Assembly (NCBI GenBank): GCA_044226195.1
Contig: JBGAHO010000007.1
Location: 1 to 64,000 of the forward strand
Direction of reading: 5' to 3'
Origin: RPQJ01 sp044226195
GTDB taxonomy: Bacteria; Pseudomonadota; Gammaproteobacteria; Steroidobacterales; Steroidobacteraceae
DNA length: 64,000 bases
The notes under the pieces were generated by a model that worked only from the letters and a program-made list of their open reading frames with translations, searched no databases and was not told the DNA's origin. Below are positions 34,222 through 42,872 of the stretch, one piece after another. Position 1 is the first letter of the stretch. Every line of letters starts with the position of its first letter. The position numbers were made by a program, and so were the translations under genes.

Positions 34222-34659
34222 TTGGACAAGGCCACGGTCACGTTCTACCTGCACGCATCGACCGAGCCGCGCGCGCGCCTCACCACGGCCTGCCGGCTGG
34301 CCGAGAAAGCGCACGAGCAGGGCCTCAAGGTCGCGGTGCGCACCGCCAGCGCCGCCGAGACCGCCGAGCTCGACGACCTGATGTGGACCTTCGCCGACCG
34401 CAGCTTCGTGCCGCACGGCGCTTGGCCGGCGGAGCCGGAGTTCGCGGCCGCCACGCCGGTCCTGATCGGCGCCACCGCCCTGCCGGACTCCCACCGCGAC
34501 GTGCTGATCAACCTCGCGCCCGATGCGCCGCCCGAGGTTTCGGGCTACGCTCGCGTCTGCGAGCTGGTGGCCGGCGACGAGGACTCGAAGCAGCGTGCGC
34601 GGGTGCGCTGGCGAGCCTACCGCAACCTCGGCTGCGAACCCGCCAAGGCGGATGTCTGA
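34222..34659 (+). CDS. holC: DNA polymerase III chi subunit HolC
   Basis: HolC connects the clamp loader (through HolD) with single-strand-binding protein. The 145-residue protein has the expected VTFYLHAS start, the EKAHEQGLKVAVRT helix-strand, LDDLMWTF, FVPHGAW and VLINLAPDAPP segments. The start is a TTG at 34222, 9 bases after the pepA stop. The sequence around it has no strong Shine-Dalgarno, and low expression fits a replisome accessory subunit. Confidence 0.93.
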   Translation: MDKATVTFYLHASTEPRARLTTACRLAEKAHEQGLKVAVRTASAAETAELDDLMWTFADRSFVPHGAWPAEPEFAAATPVLIGATALPDSHRDVLINLAPDAPPEVSGYARVCELVAGDEDSKQRARVRWRAYRNLGCEPAKADV

Positions 34660-34972
34660 GCCCGGCGCGACCGGGTCGGGAGCGAGCGTGAACGAGCACA
34701 TCGACGCCATACCGGTCCTGACCGACATCGTGGAGGACGCCGAGCGCGCCGCCACGCCCGCCACCGACCCCACGGTGGCCTTCCTCGAGGAACTCGAGGC
34801 GCACCTCACCGCGACCATCCACGAGCAGGCGGACGAGCTGGTCCACAACGCCTGCCGGGAGATGGAGGCGCTGCTGCTGGAACAGGTCTCGGACCGGCTG
34901 AAAGCCGAGCTGCCCACCCTCGTCTCGCGCGTCATCCTCGAGCATTTCCGCGGCCCCCAGCGCACCAATTGA
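34652..34972 (+). CDS. Small helical protein between holC and valS
   Basis: A 106-residue acidic, mostly helical protein. The core reads IPVLTDIVEDAE, then a long amphipathic helical region (FLEELEAHLTATIHEQADELVHNACREMEALLLEQVSDRLKAELPTLVSRVI). Small proteins with an IPVLTxVV start and a long helical tail occur next to holC and valS in related bacteria; their function is unknown. The ATG at 34652 overlaps holC by 8 bases. A GTG at 34688 with GGGAG just ahead would give 94 residues and is a strong alternative start. Confidence 0.75.
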   Translation: MSEPGATGSGASVNEHIDAIPVLTDIVEDAERAATPATDPTVAFLEELEAHLTATIHEQADELVHNACREMEALLLEQVSDRLKAELPTLVSRVILEHFRGPQRTN

Positions 34973-34994
34973 CGGCGTGGGCGGCCCCGCCGTG

Positions 34995-35010
34995 CCGGTA
35001 TACTTACCGG
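34995..35010 (+). promoter_or_regulatory. Candidate -10 element inside an inverted repeat before valS
   Basis: TATACT (34999-35004, 5 of 6) sits within CCGGTA-TACT-TACCGG (34995-35010), 27 bases before the valS ATG. No -35 match lies at 16-18 bases. TTGACG at 34969-34974 is too far for standard spacing. The repeat could be part of a promoter or a small hairpin in the leader. Confidence 0.35.
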
Positions 35011-35030
35011 TTCGCGTCTAGAGGCTGCCG

Positions 35031-37811
35031 ATGGACAAGAGTTACTCCCCCCGCGACATCGAGACCCGGATCTACCAGGCCTGGGAGGCCGCCGGCTGGT
35101 TCGCCCCGAGCGGCCAGGGCGCCCCCTTCTCGATCGCGATCCCGCCCCCGAACGTGACCGGAACGCTGCACATGGGGCATGCGTTCCAGCACACGCTGAT
35201 GGACACCCTCACGCGCTTCCACCGGATGGAAGGCGACCGCACGCTGTGGCAGCCGGGCACCGACCACGCGGGCATCGCCACGCAGATGGTGGTCGAACGC
35301 CAGCTCGGCGCCGAGGGCAAGACGCGCCACGACCTCGGCCGCGAGGCCTTCGTCGAGCGCGTGTGGCGGTGGAAGGAGGAGTCGGGCGGCACCATCTCGC
35401 GGCAGATGCGCCGGCTCGGCAACTCGGTGGACTGGTCGCGCGACCGCTTCACCATGGACGAGGGCCTGTCGGAGGCCGTCAAGGAAGTCTTCGTGCGCCT
35501 GTACGAGGAGCAGCTGATCTACCGCGGACAGCGCCTCGTGAACTGGGACCCGAAGCTGCACACGGCGCTGTCGGACCTCGAGGTGATCTCGGAGCCCGAG
35601 GCCGGTCACCTCTGGCACCTGCGCTACCCGCTCGAGGACGGCAGCGGCCACCTCGTGGTGGCGACGACGCGACCCGAGACCATGCTCGGCGACACCGCCG
35701 TGGCCGTGCATCCCGACGACGAGCGTTACCGCCACCTCGTCGGCCAGCGCATCCGCCTGCCGCTCGCCGACCGCCCGATCCCGATCATCGCCGACGCCTA
35801 CGTCGACCCGGCCTTCGGCAGCGGTTGCGTGAAGATCACCCCGGCGCACGACTTCAACGACTACGACATCGGCAAGCGCCACGCGCTGCCGATGATCAAC
35901 ATCCTCACGGCGGACGCCGCGCTCAACGAGAACGTGCCGGAGCGCTATCGCGGGCTCGACCGCTTCGAGGCGCGCAAGCGCGTCGTGGCCGACTTCGAGG
36001 CCGCCGGACTCCTGGAGAAGGTCGACGCCCACACGCTGCCGGTGCCGCGTGGCGATCGCTCCGGCGAAGTGCTGGAGCCGTGGCTCACGGACCAGTGGTA
36101 CGTGCGCATCGCGCCGCTCGCCGAGCCGGCCATCCGCGCGGTCGAGGACGGCCGCATCCGTTTCGTGCCGGAGAACTGGGCGAAGACGTACTACCAGTGG
36201 ATGCACAACATCCAGGACTGGTGCATCAGCCGCCAGCTCTGGTGGGGCCACCGCATCCCGGCGTGGTACGACGACGCGGGCCACATCTACGTCGCTCGCA
36301 GCGAGGCCGAGGCGCAGGCGGCGGCGGCGAAGCGGCACGGCCACGCCGTCGCGCTGCGGCAGGACGAGGACGTGCTCGACACCTGGTTCAGCTCGGCGCT
36401 GTGGCCGTTCTCGACGCTCGGCTGGCCGCAGCAGACGCCGGAACTGCAGGCCTTCTACCCGACCAGCGTGCTGGTCACCGGCTTCGACATCATCTTCTTC
36501 TGGGTTGCCCGGATGATCATGATGGGGCTGAAGTTCGCCGGCGACGTGCCCTTCCGCGAGGTCTACATCACGGGCCTCATCCGCGACGAGCACGGCAACA
36601 AGATGTCGAAGTCGAAGGGCAACATCCTCGACCCGCTCGACCTCATCGACGGCATCGACCTCGAGTCCCTGGTCGCCAAGCGCACCACGGGCCTCATGCA
36701 GCCGCAGATGAAGGCGTCGATCGAGAAGGCGACGCGCAAGCAGTTCCCGCAGGGCATCGCCTCCTACGGCACCGACGCGATGCGCTTCACCTTCGCCGCG
36801 CTCGCCACGCTCGGGCGCGACATCCGCTTCGACCTCGGCCGGGTCGAGGGCTACCGCAACTTCTGCAACAAGCTCTGGAACGCGACGCGCTACGTGCTCA
36901 TGAACACCGAGGAGCACGCCGCGGACCTGCGCTCGGGCGCGTGCGAGTATTCGGTGGCCGACCGCTGGATCCGCGGCCGGCTCGGCGCCGCGTCCGACGA
37001 GGTCCGCCGGAGCCTCGCGGCGTACCGCTTCGACCTCGCCGCGCAGGCGATGTACGAATTCGTCTGGTACGAGTTCTGCGACTGGTACCTCGAACTCGCC
37101 AAGCCGGTCCTGCAGTCGGCCGACGTGGGCGAGGCAGCCAAGCGCGGCACGCGTCGTACGCTGCTCGAGGTGCTCGAGGGCACGCTGCGGCTGCTGCACC
37201 CGCTGATGCCGTTCATCACCGAGGAGATCTGGCAGAAGGTCGCGCCGCTCGCCGGCGTGCAGGGACCGACGATCATGCGCCAGCCGTATCCGCGGGCGGC
37301 CGATTTCCCGATCGACGCCCAGGCCGAGCGCGACATCGAGGCCGTGCGCGCGGTGGTGCTCGGCATCCGCCAGATCCGCGGCGAACTCGACGTGCCGCAT
37401 TCGCGCGCGACGCCGATCTACGTGCGCTCGGAACGACCTGGCGACGCGGCGGCGCTCACCGCCCTGGCCGGCACCCTGGCCCGCGTGGGCAATCTCGAAT
37501 CCATCACGGTGGTGGAATCCGAAGCGGAACTGCCACCCTGCGCGATCGCGCTGATCGACGGGCGCACGGTGCTCGCGCCGTTTGCCCGGCTCGTCGACGA
37601 CGTGTCGGCCGAGCTGGCGCGGCTCGAGAAGCGCCGCGCGAAGACGCAGCAGGACCGCGACAAGTGCGCCGCGAAGCTCGCCAACGCGAACTTCGTGGCC
37701 AACGCGCCGGCCGAGGTGGTGGAACAGGAACGCGCGCGCGTCGCGGACTTCGACCGCCAGCTCGCGCAGCTCGGCGAGCAGGCCCGACGACTCGCCGCCA
37801 GCCGCACCTGA
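35031..37811 (+). CDS. valS: Valine--tRNA ligase
   Basis: Class I aminoacyl-tRNA synthetase charging tRNA-Val, with an editing domain that clears mischarged Thr. The 926-residue protein shows the HIGH region PPPNVTGTLHMGHA, the editing-domain ATTRPETMLGDTAV, the zinc/stem-contact region, KMSKSKGN (HIGH/KMSKS class), the anticodon-binding helices and a C-terminal coiled coil (about 860-920) with many Arg, Glu and Gln. Length and motif order are normal. Confidence 0.98.
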   Translation: MDKSYSPRDIETRIYQAWEAAGWFAPSGQGAPFSIAIPPPNVTGTLHMGHAFQHTLMDTLTRFHRMEGDRTLWQPGTDHAGIATQMVVERQLGAEGKTRHDLGREAFVERVWRWKEESGGTISRQMRRLGNSVDWSRDRFTMDEGLSEAVKEVFVRLYEEQLIYRGQRLVNWDPKLHTALSDLEVISEPEAGHLWHLRYPLEDGSGHLVVATTRPETMLGDTAVAVHPDDERYRHLVGQRIRLPLADRPIPIIADAYVDPAFGSGCVKITPAHDFNDYDIGKRHALPMINILTADAALNENVPERYRGLDRFEARKRVVADFEAAGLLEKVDAHTLPVPRGDRSGEVLEPWLTDQWYVRIAPLAEPAIRAVEDGRIRFVPENWAKTYYQWMHNIQDWCISRQLWWGHRIPAWYDDAGHIYVARSEAEAQAAAAKRHGHAVALRQDEDVLDTWFSSALWPFSTLGWPQQTPELQAFYPTSVLVTGFDIIFFWVARMIMMGLKFAGDVPFREVYITGLIRDEHGNKMSKSKGNILDPLDLIDGIDLESLVAKRTTGLMQPQMKASIEKATRKQFPQGIASYGTDAMRFTFAALATLGRDIRFDLGRVEGYRNFCNKLWNATRYVLMNTEEHAADLRSGACEYSVADRWIRGRLGAASDEVRRSLAAYRFDLAAQAMYEFVWYEFCDWYLELAKPVLQSADVGEAAKRGTRRTLLEVLEGTLRLLHPLMPFITEEIWQKVAPLAGVQGPTIMRQPYPRAADFPIDAQAERDIEAVRAVVLGIRQIRGELDVPHSRATPIYVRSERPGDAAALTALAGTLARVGNLESITVVESEAELPPCAIALIDGRTVLAPFARLVDDVSAELARLEKRRAKTQQDRDKCAAKLANANFVANAPAEVVEQERARVADFDRQLAQLGEQARRLAASRT

Positions 37812-37827
37812 CGGGAGGAACCCCCGC

Positions 37828-38778
37828 GTGAGCAGCCCGAGCCCGCGACGCGACGACGACAGCACCACCCTGGTGGACGGTGCCGTCGCCGGCCTCAACG
37901 ACATCATCCTCGGCAAGGAGCCGCAGATCCGCCTGTGCCTTGCGTGCCTGCTCGCCCGCGGCCACCTGCTGATCGAGGACATACCGGGCGTCGGCAAGAC
38001 CACGCTCGCCCACGCGCTGGCCCGCACGCTCGGGCTGAGCTACCAGCGCATCCAGTTCACCAGCGACCTGCTGCCGGCCGACATCATCGGCGTCTCGGTG
38101 TTCGAGCCGGAGAGCGGACAGTTCCGCTTCCATCGCGGGCCGGTGTTCGCCCAGCTCGTGCTCGCCGACGAGGTGAACCGCGCGACGCCGAAGGCGCAGA
38201 GCGCGCTGCTCGAGGCGATGGAAGAACACCAGGTTACCGCCGACGGCCAGACCTATCCGATGACCGAGCCATTCTTCGTGCTCGCGACCCAGAACCCCGC
38301 CTACCAGATCGGCACGTTCCCGCTGCCCGAGTCGCAGCTCGACCGCTTCCTGATGCGCATCCAGCTCGGCTACCCGGCCGAGTCGCTCGAGCGCCAGCTG
38401 CTGCTCGGCAAGGACCGCCGCGACCTGCTCGCCTCGCTCCCCCCCGCGCTCACGCCGCAGCAACTGCTGCGCCTGCAGGGCGAGGTGCCGCGCGTGCACG
38501 CCTCCGAGGCCCTGCTCGACTACGTGCAGGCCGTGGCGCGCTGGACGCGGCAGTCGGCGGAATTCGAGGCGGGGCTGTCGCCGCGCGCGGTCATCGCCCT
38601 GCTGCGGGCCGCCCAGGCCTGGGCCCTGATGCAGGGCCACGGGGGCGTGCTGCCCGAGGACGTGCAGGCCGTCCTGCCGGCGGTCGTCGGCCACCGCCTC
38701 GCGCCCCGCGAGGAGGCCCGCTTCCGCGATGCCACGCAGGTCGGCGAGTTCGTGCTGAACGCGGTGCCCGTCCCCTAG
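37828..38778 (+). CDS. MoxR family AAA+ ATPase
   Basis: A 316-residue AAA+ ATPase. Walker A is EDIPGVGKTTLA, Walker B is LVLADEVNRA, sensor 1 lies in FFVLATQNPAYQIGTFPLPESQLDRF. The C-terminal AAA lid (AAA_lid_2) follows. MoxR proteins act as chaperones for metal insertion or for the assembly of VWA-containing complexes. The GTG start at 37828 is preceded by GGGAGG with 9 bases spacing. It leads a three-gene unit with the DUF58 and transglutaminase genes. Confidence 0.94.
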   Translation: MSSPSPRRDDDSTTLVDGAVAGLNDIILGKEPQIRLCLACLLARGHLLIEDIPGVGKTTLAHALARTLGLSYQRIQFTSDLLPADIIGVSVFEPESGQFRFHRGPVFAQLVLADEVNRATPKAQSALLEAMEEHQVTADGQTYPMTEPFFVLATQNPAYQIGTFPLPESQLDRFLMRIQLGYPAESLERQLLLGKDRRDLLASLPPALTPQQLLRLQGEVPRVHASEALLDYVQAVARWTRQSAEFEAGLSPRAVIALLRAAQAWALMQGHGGVLPEDVQAVLPAVVGHRLAPREEARFRDATQVGEFVLNAVPVP

Positions 38779-38787
38779 CGGGCGGCC

Positions 38788-39774
38788 ATGGCGAGCCCGC
38801 TCCGCCGCCTGGTCGACCTCGCACGACAGCGCGTCCGCCGCTGGGTCCGCCGCCGCCAGGGCAACGACGTCGACCCGGTGACGCTCGGCAGCGGCCGCAT
38901 CTACATCCTGCCGACGAAGCTCGGCATCGCCTACGCGGCGATGCTGTTCGCCATGCTGCTCGGCGGCCTCAACTACAACAACAACCTCGGCCTCGCGCTG
39001 ACGTTCCTGCTGGTCAGCGTCGGGCTGGTGACGATGCACCACTGCCACGGCACGCTGCGCGGGTTGCGCGTGCGCCTGCTGGCGAGCGACCCGGCCTTCG
39101 TCGGACAGCACGTGGGTTTTCGCCTGCTGTTCGAGAACGACGCGCGTGCCCCACGCCCGCGGCTCGAACTGTCGGCCGACGGCGCCGACACGGCCTTCGT
39201 CGACGTGCCGCCGGCCGGCTCGGCCGTCGCCGCGCTCGCCCTGCCCGCCCGGCGCCGCGGGCGCGTGCGCCTCGAGCGCTACGTCGTGGCCACCTGCCAT
39301 CCGCTCGGCCTGTTCCGCGCGTGGGCCGTGGTGCATCCCGATCACCACGCGATCGCGTGGCCCGCACCCGTCGATCGCGGTCGCACGCCGCGCGGCGAGG
39401 AGACCGACACGGGAGGCGCGCAGGACCGGGCCCAGGGCGACGAGGACTTCGCCGGGCTGCGCCCGTTCCAGGCCGGCGATTCGTTGCGACGCATCGCCTG
39501 GAAGGCGTATGCCCGCGGCCAGGGCCTGCACTCGAAGCAGTACGCCGGGACCGACGTGGTCTCGCACCTCTTCGACTGGGATGCGCTCGCGGGACTCGAC
39601 GCCGAGGCCCGGCTCGCGCAGCTCTGTCGCTGGGTGCTCGATGCGCACGAGCGCGGCGAGGCTTTCGGCTTGCGCCTGCCACGGCAGGTCATCGCGCCGA
39701 ACGTCGGGCCGCTGCACCGCCTGCAGTGCCTGACCGCGCTCGCACTGTTCGACGCCGGTGGCGCACATGGCTGA
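38788..39774 (+). CDS. DUF58 domain membrane protein
   Basis: A 328-residue protein with two membrane helices near the N-terminus (about 45-63 and 66-85) and the DUF58 core signature DEDFAGLRPFQAGDSLRRIAWKAYAR. These proteins carry a degenerate VWA-like fold and occur with MoxR ATPases and transglutaminase-like proteins. The exact role is not known. The stop overlaps the next gene. Confidence 0.9.
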   Translation: MASPLRRLVDLARQRVRRWVRRRQGNDVDPVTLGSGRIYILPTKLGIAYAAMLFAMLLGGLNYNNNLGLALTFLLVSVGLVTMHHCHGTLRGLRVRLLASDPAFVGQHVGFRLLFENDARAPRPRLELSADGADTAFVDVPPAGSAVAALALPARRRGRVRLERYVVATCHPLGLFRAWAVVHPDHHAIAWPAPVDRGRTPRGEETDTGGAQDRAQGDEDFAGLRPFQAGDSLRRIAWKAYARGQGLHSKQYAGTDVVSHLFDWDALAGLDAEARLAQLCRWVLDAHERGEAFGLRLPRQVIAPNVGPLHRLQCLTALALFDAGGAHG

Positions 39775-41719
39775 GCGCCCGGGCCGCATCGCCGGATTGC
39801 ACGAGGTGCTGGCGGCGCTCGCCATCGCGACCCTTCCGCACCTGGCCCACATCCCGCCGTGGATCACGCTGCAACTGGTGGCGGCGAGCGCGTGGCGCAT
39901 GGCGGTCGCGCGGCTCGACTGGCCCCTGCCGCCGCGCTGGCTGCGCGTGACCGCGCTGGTGGTCGCGACGCTGGCGGTGTTCGGCACCTATCGCACGTTC
40001 AACGGCGTCGAGGCCGGCACCGCGTTCCTCGTGCTGATGGCGGGCATCAAGCTGCTCGAGACCCGCAGCGCGCGCGACCTCACCGTGCTGGTGTTCATCG
40101 CCTGGTTCCTGCTGTACGCGGCACTGCTGCGCGACCAGGGCCTGATGCAACTGCCGTGGCTGCTCGCGAGCGCCGCGTTCAGCACGGCCGCGCTGATGCG
40201 CGTGCACGCCGGCGCGGGCGGCGGCGGCTGGCGCAGCACGCTGCGCCAGACGGCAGCCCTGCTGCTGCAGGCGGCGCCGCTTGCGGTGCTGCTGTTCCTG
40301 CTGTTCCCGCGCCTGCCGGGCCCGTTCTGGGGCGTGAACGTCAGCGAGTCCGCGCGCACCGGCCTCGGCGAGGAGATGACGCCGGGCGACGTGTCCGACC
40401 TGAGCGCGTCGGGCGACGTGGCGTTCCGCGTGCGGTTCCACACGACGCCGCCGCCACCCGCCCAGCGCTACTGGCGCGGGCCGGTGCTGCACGAGTTCGA
40501 CGGGCGCAGCTGGCGGCGCCCACGCGGACAGATCTTCCCGACGCAGTCGATCCGCTATCGCGGTGCGCCGATCGACTACGAGATCACCCTCGAGCCGCAC
40601 GCGCGGCGCTGGCTGCTCGCACTCGACCTGCCGTCGAACTGGCCGTCGGGCCAGGCGCTGCTCGGCTACGACCTCACGCTGGTCGCGCCGCGCCCGGTCA
40701 ACGAGGTCACCGCGATCACGCTGCGCTCGTACCCGACCTATTTCGCCGGCACGGCGCTGCCGGCGTCGCTGCGCCACAAGGACCTGCAGCTGCCGCCCGA
40801 CAGCAATCCACGCAGCGTCGCGCTCGGGCGCGAACTCGCCGCCCGCCTGCACGACCCGCAGGCGATCGTCGGCGCGATGCTGCGGCTGTTCCGGGTGCAG
40901 CCCTTCGAGTACACGATGCGGCCGCCACTGCTGGCGGACAACGCCGTCGACGAATTCCTGTTCGAGACGCGCAAGGGATTCTGCGAGCACTACGCCTCCG
41001 CGTTCACGGTGGTCATGCGCGCCGCCGGCATCCCGGCCCGCGTGGTCACCGGCTACCAGGGTGGCGAGTTCAATCCGATCGGCGGCTACCTGATCGTGCG
41101 CCAGTCCGATGCGCACGCCTGGTCGGAAGTGTGGCTGCAGGATCGCGGCTGGGTGCGCGTCGATCCCACGGCGGCCGTCGCGCCCGAACGCATCGAGCGC
41201 GGCCTGCTCGACGCCGTGGCGGCGGACGAGCCCGCACCGGGCCGCCTGCGCGAGTCGAGCGCGCTGTGGGCCGAGGTCGAGTTCCGCTGGGACAGCATCA
41301 ACGAGTTCTGGAACCAGCGGGTCGTGCGCTTCAACGCGGAGGCGCAGCTCGACCTGCTCGAACGCCTCGGCGTGCCCGAGCCGGACTGGCGTGCGCTCGG
41401 CCTCGGACTCACCGCCAGCCTCGCGGCGTTCTTCATGGCGCTGACCCTGTTCCTCGGCTGGCGCTATCGCGCACCGGCGCGCGACTGGCCGGCGCGCCTG
41501 CACGACATCGTCGCGGCCCGCCTGCGCAGGCGCGACCTCGTCCCCGGTCGCGCGGAGGGTCCCGTGGCCTTCCTCGATCGCGCCAGCGCAGCGTGCCCCG
41601 ACCTCGCGGCCCAGTTGCTCGAGATCCGCAAGCTCTACGTCGCTCTGCGTTACGGACCCCACCCGCGACCGGGCGACCTCGCGCGCCTCAAGCACCTCGT
41701 CAACGCGCTGCGGCCCTAG
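39767..41719 (+). CDS. tgpA: Membrane transglutaminase-like protein (DUF3488, TgpA type)
   Basis: A 650-residue inner-membrane protein. Five or more hydrophobic segments cover residues 10-190 (DUF3488). A periplasmic region holds a transglutaminase-like domain with the expected triad: Cys406 in GFCEHYASAF, His450 in SDAHAWSEVW and Asp466 in RVDPTAAV. A last membrane helix lies at about 545-565, followed by a cytoplasmic DUF4129-like tail. TgpA of Pseudomonas aeruginosa has this layout and is important for viability. The symbol is by family and context with moxR and DUF58. A GTG three codons earlier (39758) is an alternative start. Confidence 0.92.
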   Translation: MAERPGRIAGLHEVLAALAIATLPHLAHIPPWITLQLVAASAWRMAVARLDWPLPPRWLRVTALVVATLAVFGTYRTFNGVEAGTAFLVLMAGIKLLETRSARDLTVLVFIAWFLLYAALLRDQGLMQLPWLLASAAFSTAALMRVHAGAGGGGWRSTLRQTAALLLQAAPLAVLLFLLFPRLPGPFWGVNVSESARTGLGEEMTPGDVSDLSASGDVAFRVRFHTTPPPPAQRYWRGPVLHEFDGRSWRRPRGQIFPTQSIRYRGAPIDYEITLEPHARRWLLALDLPSNWPSGQALLGYDLTLVAPRPVNEVTAITLRSYPTYFAGTALPASLRHKDLQLPPDSNPRSVALGRELAARLHDPQAIVGAMLRLFRVQPFEYTMRPPLLADNAVDEFLFETRKGFCEHYASAFTVVMRAAGIPARVVTGYQGGEFNPIGGYLIVRQSDAHAWSEVWLQDRGWVRVDPTAAVAPERIERGLLDAVAADEPAPGRLRESSALWAEVEFRWDSINEFWNQRVVRFNAEAQLDLLERLGVPEPDWRALGLGLTASLAAFFMALTLFLGWRYRAPARDWPARLHDIVAARLRRRDLVPGRAEGPVAFLDRASAACPDLAAQLLEIRKLYVALRYGPHPRPGDLARLKHLVNALRP

Positions 41720-41770
41720 ACGCGGCTCAGGTATGCTTGGCGCCACGACGCACCCCGGGGGAGACGAGAG

Positions 41771-42043
41771 ATGGCGGACGCCGCGCTGAAGAAAAAGTTC
41801 GAGGCTGCTGCCGCGGACGTGCAGAAGCTCAAGAAGCGCCCCGAGGACGAGGACATGCTGCGCCTGTACGCGCAGTACAAGCAGGCGACCGAGGGCGACG
41901 TGCAGGGTGAACGTCCCGGCGCCTTCTCGTTCGTCGATCGCGCGAAGTACGACGCGTGGGCACGCCTCAAGGGCACCGACTCGACCAAGGCGATGGAAGG
42001 CTACGTCAAGCTGGTCGAGCGCCTGAAGAAGTCCTACGGCTGA
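41771..42043 (+). CDS. Acyl-CoA-binding protein
   Basis: A 90-residue ACBP-family protein. It has the family pattern: an N-terminal helix (LKKKFEAAAADVQKL), RPEDEDMLRLYAQYKQATEGD, then RPGAFSFVDRAKYDAWARLKG with the Lys and Tyr that contact CoA. ACBPs buffer and deliver long-chain acyl-CoA. They are common in eukaryotes and patchy in bacteria. GGGGGAGACGAG precedes the ATG. It lies between the transglutaminase gene and mtfA, and its function there is unclear. Confidence 0.95.
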   Translation: MADAALKKKFEAAAADVQKLKKRPEDEDMLRLYAQYKQATEGDVQGERPGAFSFVDRAKYDAWARLKGTDSTKAMEGYVKLVERLKKSYG

Positions 42044-42050
42044 ACCGGCC

Positions 42051-42872
42051 GTGATCGTCGCCGCCCTCATCGCGGCGGCCGTCGTCGTGGTGGCCGCGCT
42101 CGTGCTGCCGCCCCTGCTGCGCGCGAGGCGACGACGCGCCCTGCAGCAGCAGCCCCTGCCCCACGCTTGGCGCGAGATTCTCGAGCGCCGGTTGCCCGTG
42201 CGGGCCCGGTTGCCGGCCGCACTGCGCCAGGCGCACGACGGGCTGGTGCAGTCCTTCCTCGCCGAGAAGCAGTTCGTCGGGTGCAACGGGCTCACAGTCG
42301 ACGACGACATGCGCGTGACCATCGCGGGGCAAGCCTGCCTGCTGCTGCTCGGACGTCGCGGCAGCCTCTACGACGACCTGCGCTCGATCCTCGTGTATCC
42401 GACGGCCTTCTGGGTCGAGGACGAAGTGCACGACGAGGACGGCCTCGTCACGCGGCGGCGCCGGATGCTGTCGGGGGAATCCTGGGATGCGCACCGCATC
42501 GTGCTGTCGTGGGAGGACATCGCGGATGCCGTCACGACGCCCGACGACGGCTTCAACCTGGTGCTGCACGAGTTCGCGCACTACCTCGAGGCCGAGGGCC
42601 GCGGCCTGGCGCAACCCGCGGCCGGCCGCGGCATCGACCACTGGGCCGCTGACCTCGCCGACGAGTACGACGCCTTCGCCGACCTGGCGGAGCGCGACGA
42701 CGAGACCTTCCTCGATCCGTACGCGGCGGAGGACGAGGCGGAATTCTTCGCGGTCGCGACCGAGGACTTCTACGAACGCCCGGCGCCCCTGCGTGACGCC
42801 CATCCGCGCCTGTACGCGCTGCTGCGCGAGTTCTACGGCGTCGATCCGGCGCAGTGGCTCAGCGCGGGCTGA
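42051..42872 (+). CDS. mtfA: Zinc-dependent M90 peptidase MtfA family
   Basis: A 273-residue member of the MtfA (M90) family. The zinc motif is HEFAH, His173 to His177, followed by a Glu in the next helix (EDEAEFFAVATEDFYERP). The core begins KQFVGCNGL. In E. coli MtfA lacks the N-terminal membrane helix seen here (about 2-22), binds the repressor Mlc and has aminopeptidase activity. The GTG at 42051 lies 7 bases after the acyl-CoA-binding protein stop. The 3' end overlaps the convergent MFS gene by 14 bases. Confidence 0.91.
   Translation: MIVAALIAAAVVVVAALVLPPLLRARRRRALQQQPLPHAWREILERRLPVRARLPAALRQAHDGLVQSFLAEKQFVGCNGLTVDDDMRVTIAGQACLLLLGRRGSLYDDLRSILVYPTAFWVEDEVHDEDGLVTRRRRMLSGESWDAHRIVLSWEDIADAVTTPDDGFNLVLHEFAHYLEAEGRGLAQPAAGRGIDHWAADLADEYDAFADLAERDDETFLDPYAAEDEAEFFAVATEDFYERPAPLRDAHPRLYALLREFYGVDPAQWLSAG

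Noticed and set aside
34969..34974. TTGACG as a -35 box for valS
   Set aside because: The spacing to TATACT at 34999 is 24 bases, too long for a sigma-70 promoter.
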